DNA from: Spirochaetia bacterium UBA6919
GTDB taxonomy: Bacteria > Spirochaetota > UBA6919
Length of the DNA stretch: 60,026 bases
Reading direction: 5' to 3'
NCBI GenBank assembly: GCA_002450905.1
Contig: DKAT01000092.1
Span: forward strand, 3,876-63,901
A program made the translations under genes and the position numbers. The notes under the pieces are model-generated. The model was not told the origin of the DNA, searched no databases, and saw only the letters and a program-made list of their open reading frames with translations. This document shows positions 26,528 through 35,098 of this stretch, piece after piece. Each line of letters begins with the position of its first letter. The first letter of the stretch is position 1.

Positions 26528-29281
26528 TTAACTAGGAACAATTTTAGAGAACTCATCCAGCACTTCATTGGGATTGTTCTTAAACCGCTCAAAAAATCTT
26601 TTCAACTGTTCGTTATACGCTGGATCAATATCCATTTTACCAAAAACATTGATGAAATCGTTTATTTCCTTAGTTAGAAATGCCCTGTCTTCCTGATTCA
26701 TCAGCGATCCTTCAAGTCGTACCCCCACTCCAAGTTGTTTTGGGTGAACCTTTCCGCGTATAAAAGCACATCCGGCTGTCATCCCACTACAAGCATAATA
26801 TCCTATGGGTGATTTCAAGTCAAAGAGATTTAACAATATCCCAATGCCCCCCTGAGCATATTCCATGAAGTAATCTCCCATGCCCTTTGCCTTATCCAGA
26901 CCAAAAATCCCTACAGGTGATTCCCGTTGATCAAGTAATTCTTTAAATGTCTCAAGGTATTTTGTCCAGCCAAGTTTCTCTATATTGGCTTTCCGTTTTT
27001 GATAGCGTAATAACAACTCGTCATAAACTTCTTCCTTGGTGTAATCATCGTATTTCTCGGGGCGAATCTTTTTCCAGATCTCAGGTAAACCTGCTTTAAA
27101 TAATAATAGATTACGTACACCCCCACCTTTGGCTACACGAAATTTCCCTGATACCGCATAGGACGCAAACAGGTCATTAACCTCTCCTCCTATATTCAGT
27201 TCAGAGGGATTCGATGTATTGGCAACCCCCACCTGGACGTTCCCCTGGATTCGGGTATTCCCAGCAGTTGTTGGATAGGTTGTAATCTTCACGTCTCTTG
27301 TGAATGCGAAGGAGTTATTCCCCGACAGACCATGGACATGAATCTCTTTCGCCTTAACTCCAGTACCAATAAACCTCTGTCCAGCAACATTTTTTAATAT
27401 AAACTTCTCAACACCCCTCTTACTTGCCTCTTTCATAGCAATATTCAAAGCACGACTACCCATTCGGTCAACACCCACATCAATCTCAATCGTGTCGTTA
27501 TGAATATTTTTGAGGGCCTCGTCGATAATGCCCTTGTGCTCGGATCTGAGTTCAATACTACTTTTAAAAATAATATCTTCCTTGAGATTCACCAGCTTGA
27601 CGTCAGCCAACTGCTTCTGCCATTCAAACTTCCCGAAAGTTTCATATAATAGAGGATCATAACCGTGATATCGGAATCGTCGGGAACCCACAACATCAGC
27701 CAGAGTACTCATCCCAAGACCTGCTGCAAGCCCTTCCATATCGTGAATCCAGCTTTGATTCATTTCATAGATCTGTTTAGAACCAACTTCAGGATCAATT
27801 CTCTCCCCATAACGTCTTGAAGTAATCCCCCACGCACATTGACCGGTATGACAACGCATACAGAGAGTACATCCAAGGGGGTGGAGGTGTCGCATTCCCA
27901 TTCCAACAAAATCTGCACCCGCCATCAATACAAGAAACGCTGAGAAGCTATCCAGAATTCCTCCTTCAGCAATGAGAGAAACTGATTCCCGTAACCCTTC
28001 TTTTCTGAGAGCCAAATCTGCAATGTGGGTTAAATACACTGTATTCAAACCCCTATTCTGAAGATCCACTACGTGAGCGGCACCCGTTGAACCGTCTCCC
28101 CCTTTAATAGTGATATAATCAAAACCCGCTTTCGCTAATGCAACCACGATTTCTGGATAATTCCAGGCTGTTCCATAGGCATCCGCACCAATCAACTTAT
28201 CATCACCCAATAGAGCCCTCAACGTCTCAACCCGCATGGGAAGTTCTTCAATGGAATACTGAAGGTGCTGGGGATTAGGTGCAGTGAGGGTCTTCAATGC
28301 CTCAACACAACGCAGGAGGGCTATTTCCTGATCATTTTTAGGACCTTGGAGTCTACCACCTTTCCCCTTCTTCGCATCCTGTCCGTATTTCATGTTAAAT
28401 CCAGCGAACTTATCCAACTCAACCCAGGGACCATATCCCCCAGACCCAAATTGAATGATACAGTACTTGAAAGCAGGCTCAAAATCAGGGTGAATAAATC
28501 CTTCACCAGTAAAAAAAGGTCTTTGAAGTCTCATCGAACCCATCATACGAGACATAAACGCCTCATGACTATTGGATCCATAGCTCTGGTTCACGTCAAA
28601 AATAGGACTAGCTACTTTCATCTTGGCATTTCTTTTTCCCAAATAAGCCTCGTGCATATTTCCAGCATACTCATGACGGTTATCCCGCTGTGGACTTAAA
28701 ATCTCAGCCGCGTCAATCATCCATTCACTCTGAATCTTCGATGGCATCCTACCGTAATGAGCTGATCCCACCATAGATACCCCACGACTTCGCTTAAGGG
28801 CACTGTTAATCACATTATGATTTGTCAGTTCACACCCAATAGAATGATAATCCCGCTCTTCATAAACCTGAATAGCCCCTCTGGGACATTCCTTCACGCA
28901 CCGCTTACAGTTACAACACTCATCCTGATTAATATGCAAAATCTTATCTACGAAAACAATCTCCTCAGTCCCATCCGGTTGAACGCGATTTCCCTTAGCA
29001 TCCACAGGGATCTCTTCCATCCAGAATACCCCGAAAGGAAGATCAGATCGCTCGAGATTATGGGTACATTCTATCACACAGGTACCGCAATGGATACATC
29101 CCTTCCCTGGTTCCTCCTCTTCCGAAGTCACTTTCACACGATACTCTGCACCGATATTGTGCATACCCAGTTTCTTGGGCTCATCATGGGTAATAAACGT
29201 CCGACGAATTAATTTATGGGCATCCTTTGGAAATCCCTCAGGATGGATAATTAAACTTTCAGGTAATTTTGTTCCACTCAT
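26528..29281 (-). CDS. gltB: Glutamate synthase FMN/ferredoxin-type large subunit (no amidotransferase domain)
   Basis: Converts 2-oxoglutarate plus ammonia (delivered from glutamine) to glutamate. The ATG at 29281 is chosen over the upstream TTG because AAGG lies 6 bp before it, giving 917 aa. Order of parts: two 4Fe-4S ferredoxin motifs (CIHCGTCVIEC, CCNCKRCVKEC), the FMN barrel (GGDGSTGAAHV), the iron-sulphur Cys cluster CTLCMRCHTGQC, then a GXGXG-type beta-helix (about 620-760). The N-terminal amidotransferase of classical GltB is a separate gene at 31235. Four small genes separate the two. Confidence 0.93.
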   Translation of the reverse strand: MSGTKLPESLIIHPEGFPKDAHKLIRRTFITHDEPKKLGMHNIGAEYRVKVTSEEEEPGKGCIHCGTCVIECTHNLERSDLPFGVFWMEEIPVDAKGNRVQPDGTEEIVFVDKILHINQDECCNCKRCVKECPRGAIQVYEERDYHSIGCELTNHNVINSALKRSRGVSMVGSAHYGRMPSKIQSEWMIDAAEILSPQRDNRHEYAGNMHEAYLGKRNAKMKVASPIFDVNQSYGSNSHEAFMSRMMGSMRLQRPFFTGEGFIHPDFEPAFKYCIIQFGSGGYGPWVELDKFAGFNMKYGQDAKKGKGGRLQGPKNDQEIALLRCVEALKTLTAPNPQHLQYSIEELPMRVETLRALLGDDKLIGADAYGTAWNYPEIVVALAKAGFDYITIKGGDGSTGAAHVVDLQNRGLNTVYLTHIADLALRKEGLRESVSLIAEGGILDSFSAFLVLMAGADFVGMGMRHLHPLGCTLCMRCHTGQCAWGITSRRYGERIDPEVGSKQIYEMNQSWIHDMEGLAAGLGMSTLADVVGSRRFRYHGYDPLLYETFGKFEWQKQLADVKLVNLKEDIIFKSSIELRSEHKGIIDEALKNIHNDTIEIDVGVDRMGSRALNIAMKEASKRGVEKFILKNVAGQRFIGTGVKAKEIHVHGLSGNNSFAFTRDVKITTYPTTAGNTRIQGNVQVGVANTSNPSELNIGGEVNDLFASYAVSGKFRVAKGGGVRNLLLFKAGLPEIWKKIRPEKYDDYTKEEVYDELLLRYQKRKANIEKLGWTKYLETFKELLDQRESPVGIFGLDKAKGMGDYFMEYAQGGIGILLNLFDLKSPIGYYACSGMTAGCAFIRGKVHPKQLGVGVRLEGSLMNQEDRAFLTKEINDFINVFGKMDIDPAYNEQLKRFFERFKNNPNEVLDEFSKIVPS

Positions 29282-29352
29282 AATCAACCTTACAAAATGA
29301 ATTTATTTTAACGTTAATTTGATATACTCTTATGCTTATTTAATTTTTTAAA

Positions 29353-30018
29353 TTACATACAATTATCTTTGTACCAAAGTATTTCTGTATTCTCAGTACA
29401 CCAAAATCCTTCAAAAGAATATTTCTCAACATAGTTAGATATTACATCTTTTGGTCCAGCAAATATTATAAAAAAACTATCCCAATGCACTGTAAATAAT
29501 ATTTTCTCATCAGGACTATGAATATTAACATGCTCGTAATTGTAAACATCAATATTTAAATCTTTTATTCGAATCTCAGTTATTTCGTCGTACCATTCGT
29601 CAGCCAAGATAATACTTTCATAATTCTCATCTTTAAACACATTAATAATATCATTCAATGAATAATCTGAAAATGTTCCCTCAGGAGGTCCAAAATAGTG
29701 ATGTTTTTCCAGAAAATCAATTAACCGTTTAGACAATTCCTCATCTTCGTTATTAATTGCTGATATTGATGATAATAGAGCATAATTTAATTGCTTTATA
29801 TCAATAAATTGTCCTAATTCTATAATTTTTTTCCATGTTACTGGATTTGTTTTATTTAAAATAATTTTTCTATCAATTTCCCAATCTATTGATTCAAAAT
29901 ATTTCTTATCATGTTCATTAAATTTTAAAAAAGGGATTAAAATTATGTAAGCTGCTTCATGCTGATCTGAGAAATGCTTAAGGATTTTTTCACCATAATC
30001 AGGACATACTTTCATCAT
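29353..30018 (-). CDS. Hypothetical protein, possibly DUF2711-like
   Basis: A 221-aa soluble acidic protein. The pattern AAYIILIPF, NPVTWKKIIELGQF, NYALLSSISAIN and, near the end, WDSFFIIFAG...FWC reminds me of DUF2711 proteins, which are of unknown function, but this is from memory and weak. AGGA lies before two adjacent ATG codons, so the start may be either. It is very AT-rich, more so than the gltB gene beside it. It lies inside the glutamate synthase cluster but nothing ties it to that pathway. Confidence 0.5.
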   Translation of the reverse strand: MMKVCPDYGEKILKHFSDQHEAAYIILIPFLKFNEHDKKYFESIDWEIDRKIILNKTNPVTWKKIIELGQFIDIKQLNYALLSSISAINNEDEELSKRLIDFLEKHHYFGPPEGTFSDYSLNDIINVFKDENYESIILADEWYDEITEIRIKDLNIDVYNYEHVNIHSPDEKILFTVHWDSFFIIFAGPKDVISNYVEKYSFEGFWCTENTEILWYKDNCM

Positions 30019-30051
30019 TATTTCCTGTGATATTCTATAAATAACTAATAA

Positions 30052-30339
30052 TTACTCAATATCCGCACGCTCGAAGAAGGCGTCGCAGTTGTAGGGGCAT
30101 TCTCCGTCGTATTCCATAAACGTATCCGGCTTTGTAAACACCACTGAAAACGGCTTGTTCGAATCGGGGATCTGGGTATTATAAAAATCCTTATCCACTT
30201 GATTAAAGTGCTCTTCTTCTACTCGTGCGAATCGTCCACCGCACTCCCCGCACTTCATCCGCGTCCCCAGCCTGTATAGCTCATCGGAATGCTTTTCTAT
30301 AAATTGTCGGACTGTATCGTTCTCTTCAATAAGACTCAT
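30052..30339 (-). CDS. Small Cys-containing (zinc-ribbon-like) protein
   Basis: A 95-aa protein. It has KCGECGG near residue 30 and GECPYNC near residue 84, which could form one four-Cys zinc site across the chain. I do not recognise the family. The ATG at 30339 is preferred (GGAAG 4 bp upstream); an upstream TTG is too close to the ribosome site. The gene is clearly richer in G+C than its neighbours (about half in the 3' 60 bp), which may indicate separate origin. No link to glutamate synthesis can be shown. Confidence 0.55.
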   Translation of the reverse strand: MSLIEENDTVRQFIEKHSDELYRLGTRMKCGECGGRFARVEEEHFNQVDKDFYNTQIPDSNKPFSVVFTKPDTFMEYDGECPYNCDAFFERADIE

Positions 30340-30513
30340 CAAACTTCCAAATAAATTATTTCTGGTTTAAGAAACTCATCAAAAATATACTGATAATTTT
30401 TGATATCTAAAATCTTTTGAAACATGGTTCGAGAGCCTCACCATGACAGAGTTGATATTATAACTTTAATTTTATAATAGTTTTAATATAATCAATATAA
30501 TTTTCTATTATGA

Positions 30514-30852
30514 CTATTGAAGAAACTTTATTGAATCAAAAATCAGTTCAATTTCTTGTAACCTGTTATCCTTCAATCGGAACATCTGTGCCATAGGGAC
30601 TTTTATCCCAGGTTTAGAAAACCCGTATATTAGACAGACAGAAGATTCCTTCTCAAATATCTCTATCATCTGGTACTGAAAACCCTTTGGTGGATCGTTT
30701 TTCAAGGCATTGATGTATTCCTCTGCCGAATTGTATTGATGGAGCGATCCTTTGAATCTCAGGTCTGGACTAAATATCGTATACAGTTCATCGAAATCTT
30801 TACCCTGATAAACAATTTCCATATACCGAAGGGCGATTTCTCTAGGATTCAT
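30514..30852 (-). CDS. NTF2/SnoaL-like protein
   Basis: A 112-aa protein with the layout of a SnoaL-like cone fold: an N-terminal helix (REIALRYMEIVYQGKDFDEL), YTIFSPDLRFKG, an EEYINALK helix and a C-terminal sheet ending LQEIELIFDS. Members serve as small-molecule enzymes or binding proteins, and the residues here do not point to a reaction. Its start overlaps the end of the upstream gene by 11 bp, so the two are likely translated together. The 171-bp gap to the next gene downstream (30343-30513) holds nothing evident. Confidence 0.6.
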   Translation of the reverse strand: MNPREIALRYMEIVYQGKDFDELYTIFSPDLRFKGSLHQYNSAEEYINALKNDPPKGFQYQMIEIFEKESSVCLIYGFSKPGIKVPMAQMFRLKDNRLQEIELIFDSIKFLQ

Positions 30853-31141
30853 AGACTATTTCATTTAAACTTAAAATATCATCAATATTGCTAATCCATT
30901 TTAGATTCTGTATAAATTCTTTAGAACATTCAGCTTTAAATTTCAATCGCATATTATTCAAAGTAATTTCTACATAGTGCCAGTAATTATCCTGTGATTT
31001 GTCAACAGAATTACCAGTATAAAGATATTTATAATCCAATCCGTATTTTTCTTTAAATGGCTTCTGTTTAAACATATTTTGAAAACCATTTTTTGTAATG
31101 TAATCAATAACAAATCTTACATTACATGACTCATTATTCAT
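30842..31141 (-). CDS. Hypothetical protein
   Basis: Not recognised. A 99-aa, soluble, mixed alpha/beta composition protein (VRFVIDYITKNGFQNMF...NYWHYVEITLNNMRLKFKAE). Size and make-up are like many small cargo or immunity-type proteins, but no toxin gene is beside it. It overlaps the SnoaL-like gene by 11 bp, supporting that it is translated. It lies 93 bp downstream of the amidotransferase gene. Confidence 0.45.
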   Translation of the reverse strand: MNNESCNVRFVIDYITKNGFQNMFKQKPFKEKYGLDYKYLYTGNSVDKSQDNYWHYVEITLNNMRLKFKAECSKEFIQNLKWISNIDDILSLNEIVYES

Positions 31142-31234
31142 TTCAATTCGTGCTAATATATATGAACTTTGACGATCTGTTTCAACATCAAGCCATTCGA
31201 TATTAATTCAAGCTCTCCGTAACTTTATTTAATA

Positions 31235-32413
31235 TTAAGCGGTCTTCTTCCACTCATAGTTTAAGCGTTCTGGGTGTCCATTCGTGATTTGGAACGCTAC
31301 CAGTTTGCCTGCATCGGGGTTATAGATCTCCACATTCTCTCCCAGAGCAAATGCCGCAGAGACTACTGCCCTCTCTTCACTGGCTAAGAAAGTCACTCGA
31401 CTATTGGATCCTATGGTAAATGGTCTTAAGTGGTCTCTATCTGTTAGAGCCACAATAACATCTCCCACCAGAACAATAGCTGTTGTAGGTCCACTGATCT
31501 TAAATCTGTTCAGAATTGGATCTGACGTTAATCGAAAATAATTTTCTCTGTCCTGATCACTTAACATTTCGGATTCAATGGGAAACTTTCTTGAAATGAT
31601 CCACTCCATCTCCTGCAGGGAATAGCCATGATTGATAAGGTAATGTATTTCTTTGAATAAAGCTTCAGAGTCGGTGCCAACGTGGAGTGGAATGCCAAGT
31701 TGCTCCAGAGCCATGGCATTTGATTTATCTGAAGAAAGATGACCGTTATGAGTACCTGAAACATCACCGAGAGAAATGGGTTGAGGCCCCCACCATAATC
31801 CCCGTCCTGTACTGGTTGGCCATCTCATGTGAGTTTGTACAACAGATAGTTTTCTGTCACTGTATTGATATAAATCAAATATCTTTATAGTATCATCCAG
31901 ACGGAATGCCGAAAGGAACGTCCCTGTATCTCGATTACTGGAAAAAATTCTTGCATCATTAATATAAGTTGTATTAAATTCAGTCACCTTTTTTCGAATA
32001 AAAATCATTGGATCTGAGATTTGATCGGTGTAAAGCATATCTTCAATCGGAGGAGAGCTGACCAGATAGTGATATATCTTGGGCATATCATACTCAAAGT
32101 ACCATTTCTTCTCGATTAGAGGAGATTTATTTTCAATTTGCCATCCCCAATTCTTTAAGACAGCTTCAAGTTCTGGCATATGGTTGTGATCACGGAACAT
32201 TATATGAAAGTGAAAGAGGTTATCTGCTTCATAAGGATATACCCCCTTCAAAGTAATACCAGCTCCTGTTCTACCACGATATTGGAGACAGAGAGATGCA
32301 TTAAGTACGCTCTCTAATTTAAATTCCCCGACCGCTGTTAACAGACCACAAGCTCCTGGGGGAATTCCCTCTTCTCCACCACTGAATTCACGTATGCTCA
32401 TCGGCTTATTCAT
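31235..32413 (-). CDS. Glutamate synthase amidotransferase subunit (class II GATase)
   Basis: A 392-aa subunit predicted to release ammonia from glutamine for the FMN subunit. Class II (Ntn) features: the nucleophile-like CGLLTAVG, LQYRGRTGAGI, and THNGHLSS (the HNG oxyanion segment). The candidate nucleophile is Cys22, not Cys2, with 21 residues before it (MNKPMSIREF...PPGA) and no start codon just ahead of it. So a cleaved propeptide, as known in some PurF proteins, or a non-standard N-terminus is implied. It starts 13 bp after gltD behind AAGGA; the two are clearly one operon. Confidence 0.86.
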   Translation of the reverse strand: MNKPMSIREFSGGEEGIPPGACGLLTAVGEFKLESVLNASLCLQYRGRTGAGITLKGVYPYEADNLFHFHIMFRDHNHMPELEAVLKNWGWQIENKSPLIEKKWYFEYDMPKIYHYLVSSPPIEDMLYTDQISDPMIFIRKKVTEFNTTYINDARIFSSNRDTGTFLSAFRLDDTIKIFDLYQYSDRKLSVVQTHMRWPTSTGRGLWWGPQPISLGDVSGTHNGHLSSDKSNAMALEQLGIPLHVGTDSEALFKEIHYLINHGYSLQEMEWIISRKFPIESEMLSDQDRENYFRLTSDPILNRFKISGPTTAIVLVGDVIVALTDRDHLRPFTIGSNSRVTFLASEERAVVSAAFALGENVEIYNPDAGKLVAFQITNGHPERLNYEWKKTA

Positions 32414-32426
32414 AATATATCCTTAT

Positions 32427-34157
32427 TTAATAACTTATAGAATCCAATTTAATATATTGTTTATCCACAGTATCTTTCCATTTGTCGTCATAGGGAACAA
32501 TGGCCATAGCATTACGCGGACAGCCCTCAACACTATCTCTTGTACTCCAATCCACCCTCTCCTGAATAAATTTGTAAAAATGACTTGTCTTAGTAGGATT
32601 CCACGGTACATTTAACTTGAGAATTGCTTGATTGGAATAATCTCTACACCAATCACACTGGATACATATCCCACAATTCCAGCATCTCTTTGCTTTCTCC
32701 ATAGCGAGTTCATTAGTGAGAGGTAATTCTACTTCATTAAAATTACCTATTCGATCTTCATATGGGAGTTTTTCAATCCGTACTCTCGCTTCCATTGCGA
32801 AATAACGTGTTTTAATAGTTGGATATTGAGCAACATTCAGGGTATAATCTTCAGATGCGATATTCTCTCCAAGATATTTTCGAATCTCTATGCTTGTATC
32901 TTTTGCAAGTCCAACAGCCCTTACGACCATTCCAGTAGCTGAATTGCTTCCTTGCAGGGCGTCTCCTGTGATAAACACTTTATCTCTTGTCTGCGTGTCA
33001 AGCTGGTCAATAAGAAGACGGAAGCCTTCAATTTTATAATCCCCTGGAATAAAGTCTAACTCAGGGGTTTCACCGATGGCTGTAATTATTGTATCCACAA
33101 CAACAGAGTATTCACTGCCATTCACGGGATGAGGACGTCTTCTTCCAGAACTATCAGGCTCTCCTAACCACATATCCTGCATTATCATTTCCAATTGGCC
33201 ATTACCACTCTTTTTCACCTCACAAGGTGCTGTGAGAAAGCGAAATTTAACCCCTTCTCGTTGTGCCTCTCTGACCTCTCCAGGATGGGCAGTCATCTCG
33301 TCATCACTTCTTCTATAGTAAATATGAGGATTTCCACCAAGTCGAACAATTGATCTTGCTACATCAAAGGCAGTATAACCCCCACCAATGATAGCAACTT
33401 CCTTTCCTATCCCTAATTTTTCTAATATTATTTTATAATTTCCCTTTATAAAGTCCTCATCAAAGTGAAGGTTTCTTAAAAACTCAAATCCAACCTTAAT
33501 TCCGGGAAGACTATCACCAGGTATATCCATTGATCTTGGTTTCTGAGCACCTGTAGCAATTATCACCCCATGGTGTTCCTTGATTAATTTTAAGAGTAGA
33601 TCGGCATTTACGTTTACATTGGTCTTGATTTCAACGCCATAACTCTGGATATACCGCAGTTCATAGTCCCGTACATCTTTTGGATAACGGAAAATAGGTA
33701 TACCTTCAACGAGAATACCCCCTGCTTCCTGATGACGTTCATAGACAATTACGTCGTACCCGTTTCGAGCAAGGAAATACGCTGCGGAAAGACCTGATGG
33801 TCCTGCTCCAATAACAGCAATAGACTTTCCTTTCCTTTCTTCAACTGGTTTAGCCAGGATATTATTTTTAAACCCATAATCTGATGCAAATCGTTCGAGG
33901 TATTTTATATCAACGGGATCGTCAAATTTACCACGATTACATGCCGTTTCGCAGGGATGATCACAAAATCTTCCGCACCCACCGGAAAATGGATTAGTTT
34001 CTTTTAATATTTCAAAGGCTTGCTTATGTTTTCCAAGATATATGCTATATAAGAAACGGGCTATATCAGTATGGGCAGGACATCCCTTATTGCCAAGATG
34101 ATCTACAGCATAACAGGGACTTTTTTTATTTAAATAAATCGGAAAAACTTTTTTCAT
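32427..34157 (-). CDS. gltD: Glutamate synthase NAD(P)H-oxidising small subunit
   Basis: A 576-aa FAD and iron-sulphur protein that passes electrons from NAD(P)H to the FMN subunit. The N-terminal Fer4_20 region has CGRFCDHPCETACNRG; FAD-binding IAVIGAGPSGLSAAYFLA is at about residue 110; NAD(P)-binding VAIIGGGYTAFDVA is at about 255. The tail adds a Cys cluster (CWNCGICIQCDWC, about residue 530), so it is longer than E. coli GltD (about 470 aa). First gene of the minus-strand cluster; AAGGTA precedes the ATG. Its upstream region holds two palindromes (34212-34275). Confidence 0.93.
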   Translation of the reverse strand: MKKVFPIYLNKKSPCYAVDHLGNKGCPAHTDIARFLYSIYLGKHKQAFEILKETNPFSGGCGRFCDHPCETACNRGKFDDPVDIKYLERFASDYGFKNNILAKPVEERKGKSIAVIGAGPSGLSAAYFLARNGYDVIVYERHQEAGGILVEGIPIFRYPKDVRDYELRYIQSYGVEIKTNVNVNADLLLKLIKEHHGVIIATGAQKPRSMDIPGDSLPGIKVGFEFLRNLHFDEDFIKGNYKIILEKLGIGKEVAIIGGGYTAFDVARSIVRLGGNPHIYYRRSDDEMTAHPGEVREAQREGVKFRFLTAPCEVKKSGNGQLEMIMQDMWLGEPDSSGRRRPHPVNGSEYSVVVDTIITAIGETPELDFIPGDYKIEGFRLLIDQLDTQTRDKVFITGDALQGSNSATGMVVRAVGLAKDTSIEIRKYLGENIASEDYTLNVAQYPTIKTRYFAMEARVRIEKLPYEDRIGNFNEVELPLTNELAMEKAKRCWNCGICIQCDWCRDYSNQAILKLNVPWNPTKTSHFYKFIQERVDWSTRDSVEGCPRNAMAIVPYDDKWKDTVDKQYIKLDSISY

Positions 34158-34211
34158 GAAATCAGTACCTTATATATATTCTATAAATATCTAATAAATA
34201 AATATTTTTTT

Positions 34212-34275
34212 CTTGGGACAGATAAATCTCATTGTTCCAAGCAGGCTATTTGATTTTCAAGGATAGGTATCCTTG
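34212..34275 (-). promoter_or_regulatory. Two palindromes upstream of gltD
   Basis: An 18-bp element with 8-bp perfect arms, CAAGGATA-GG-TATCCTTG (34258-34275), and a 9-bp stem CTTGGGACA (34212-34220) / TGTTCCAAG (34233-34241) with one G-T wobble. The first has the size and symmetry of a dimeric repressor site; the second lies where it would be in the gltD leader. Neither is followed by a T-run on the minus strand. The remaining 34158-34490 gap shows no tRNA or gene. Confidence 0.45.
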
Positions 34276-34490
34276 TACTATTTTATGTCTCAGCATGCTT
34301 TGAAAGATATTTTTATCTCATAAGTTCCTATCATTAGGTTCCACAAGTAAACAAGAGGGTACTGATGCTATTTTGTGAGGTTCTTTCTGGTTTATCTTAT
34401 ACTAGTCTTTTGATATCCCCTATTAATAAGGATTTTGTATATCTGTTTGGTTTTGATCTATATAAGTTTTTATTTGTCCACACTTTACTT

Positions 34491-34679
34491 TTACTTAATT
34501 TCCTTATGTATTGTATGTTTCCGTTCATAACGACAATACTTCTTTATTTCAAGCTTTGTTGTTGTGTTACGCTTATTCTTCATTGTCGAATACCGTGAAA
34601 CATAGGGTTTTCCATTCTTTCGGCACTCAGTACACTCTAAAGTTATAATAATTCTATTATCACCTTTCTTCTTCGCCAT
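34491..34679 (-). CDS. rpmG: Ribosomal protein L33
   Basis: A 62-aa component of the 50S subunit. It begins MAKKKGDNRIIITLECTEC and ends RKHTIHKEIK, as L33 does. Zinc-type L33 has two CxxC pairs. Here the first pair is kept (Cys16, Cys19) while the second is reduced to KKYCRYERKH, so one Cys is left. In many genomes rpmG is followed by tRNA-Trp, secE and nusG; here neither follows and the next gene on the strand is gltD. Confidence 0.95.
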   Translation of the reverse strand: MAKKKGDNRIIITLECTECRKNGKPYVSRYSTMKNKRNTTTKLEIKKYCRYERKHTIHKEIK

Positions 34680-35098
34680 AATAATTTCCTAAATCCTATT
34701 AAAATATAATAAAACGGTCTAAATTAAGATAATTGTTTTCGCGTCTCTTGTCAAGAAAAAATTCTATTTTCATCACAGAATTCAATTATCATCATTCCTA
34801 TTTTCAACACTCTACTATTATTCTCCATTCAAAAATTTCAATATTAATTATATTTACTTGAAATTATATTAATTATTAAATTATCTATACCCATCAATCT
34901 ACCATAGTCTCTTATAATTTATTATTCTTACTCCTTCAGCAATCAAATATTATTTCTTTGTACATATACCATATATTATGGATGGGTATAAAAAATGATA
35001 TTCCTATTAATAATAGATATAAAAAAATTAAATAAAATGGAATAAATTATAGGGGTGGGGGGTTATACTAAATAAGAATGAAATAAAGGAGGTTTAAA
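34680..35098. promoter_or_regulatory. AT-rich upstream region of the copper operon with CsoR-operator-like sites
   Basis: No gene. Near its right end TATAGGGGTGGGGGGTTATA (35048-35067) has the AT-flanked G-tract form of copper-responsive CsoR operators and lies 31 bp before the copZ start. An inverted repeat TATACC (34965-34970) / GGTATA (34985-34990) may be a second site. AAGGAGG directly precedes the ATG. I could not choose one -35/-10 pair with confidence. Confidence 0.5.

Noticed and set aside
29353..31141. Toxin-immunity or defence island inside the glutamate synthase cluster
   Set aside because: The small proteins could pass for immunity-type cargo, but there is no toxin, nuclease, integrase or other defence hallmark.
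34158..34257. Glutamine or other riboswitch in the gltD leader
   Set aside because: Only a simple stem-loop is visible; no known aptamer core was recognised.
34158..34490. tRNA-Trp or secE after rpmG
   Set aside because: I looked for T-loop and acceptor sequences on both strands of this gap and found none.
34365..34598. 77-aa plus-strand open frame upstream of rpmG
   Set aside because: It overlaps rpmG on the opposite strand, has no ribosome site and has a hydrophobic low-complexity product.
35048..35067. Polypurine tract as a chance low-complexity feature
   Set aside because: Kept as a putative operator instead because of its AT-flanked G-tract form, its place 31 bp before copZ and the presence of csoR in the operon.
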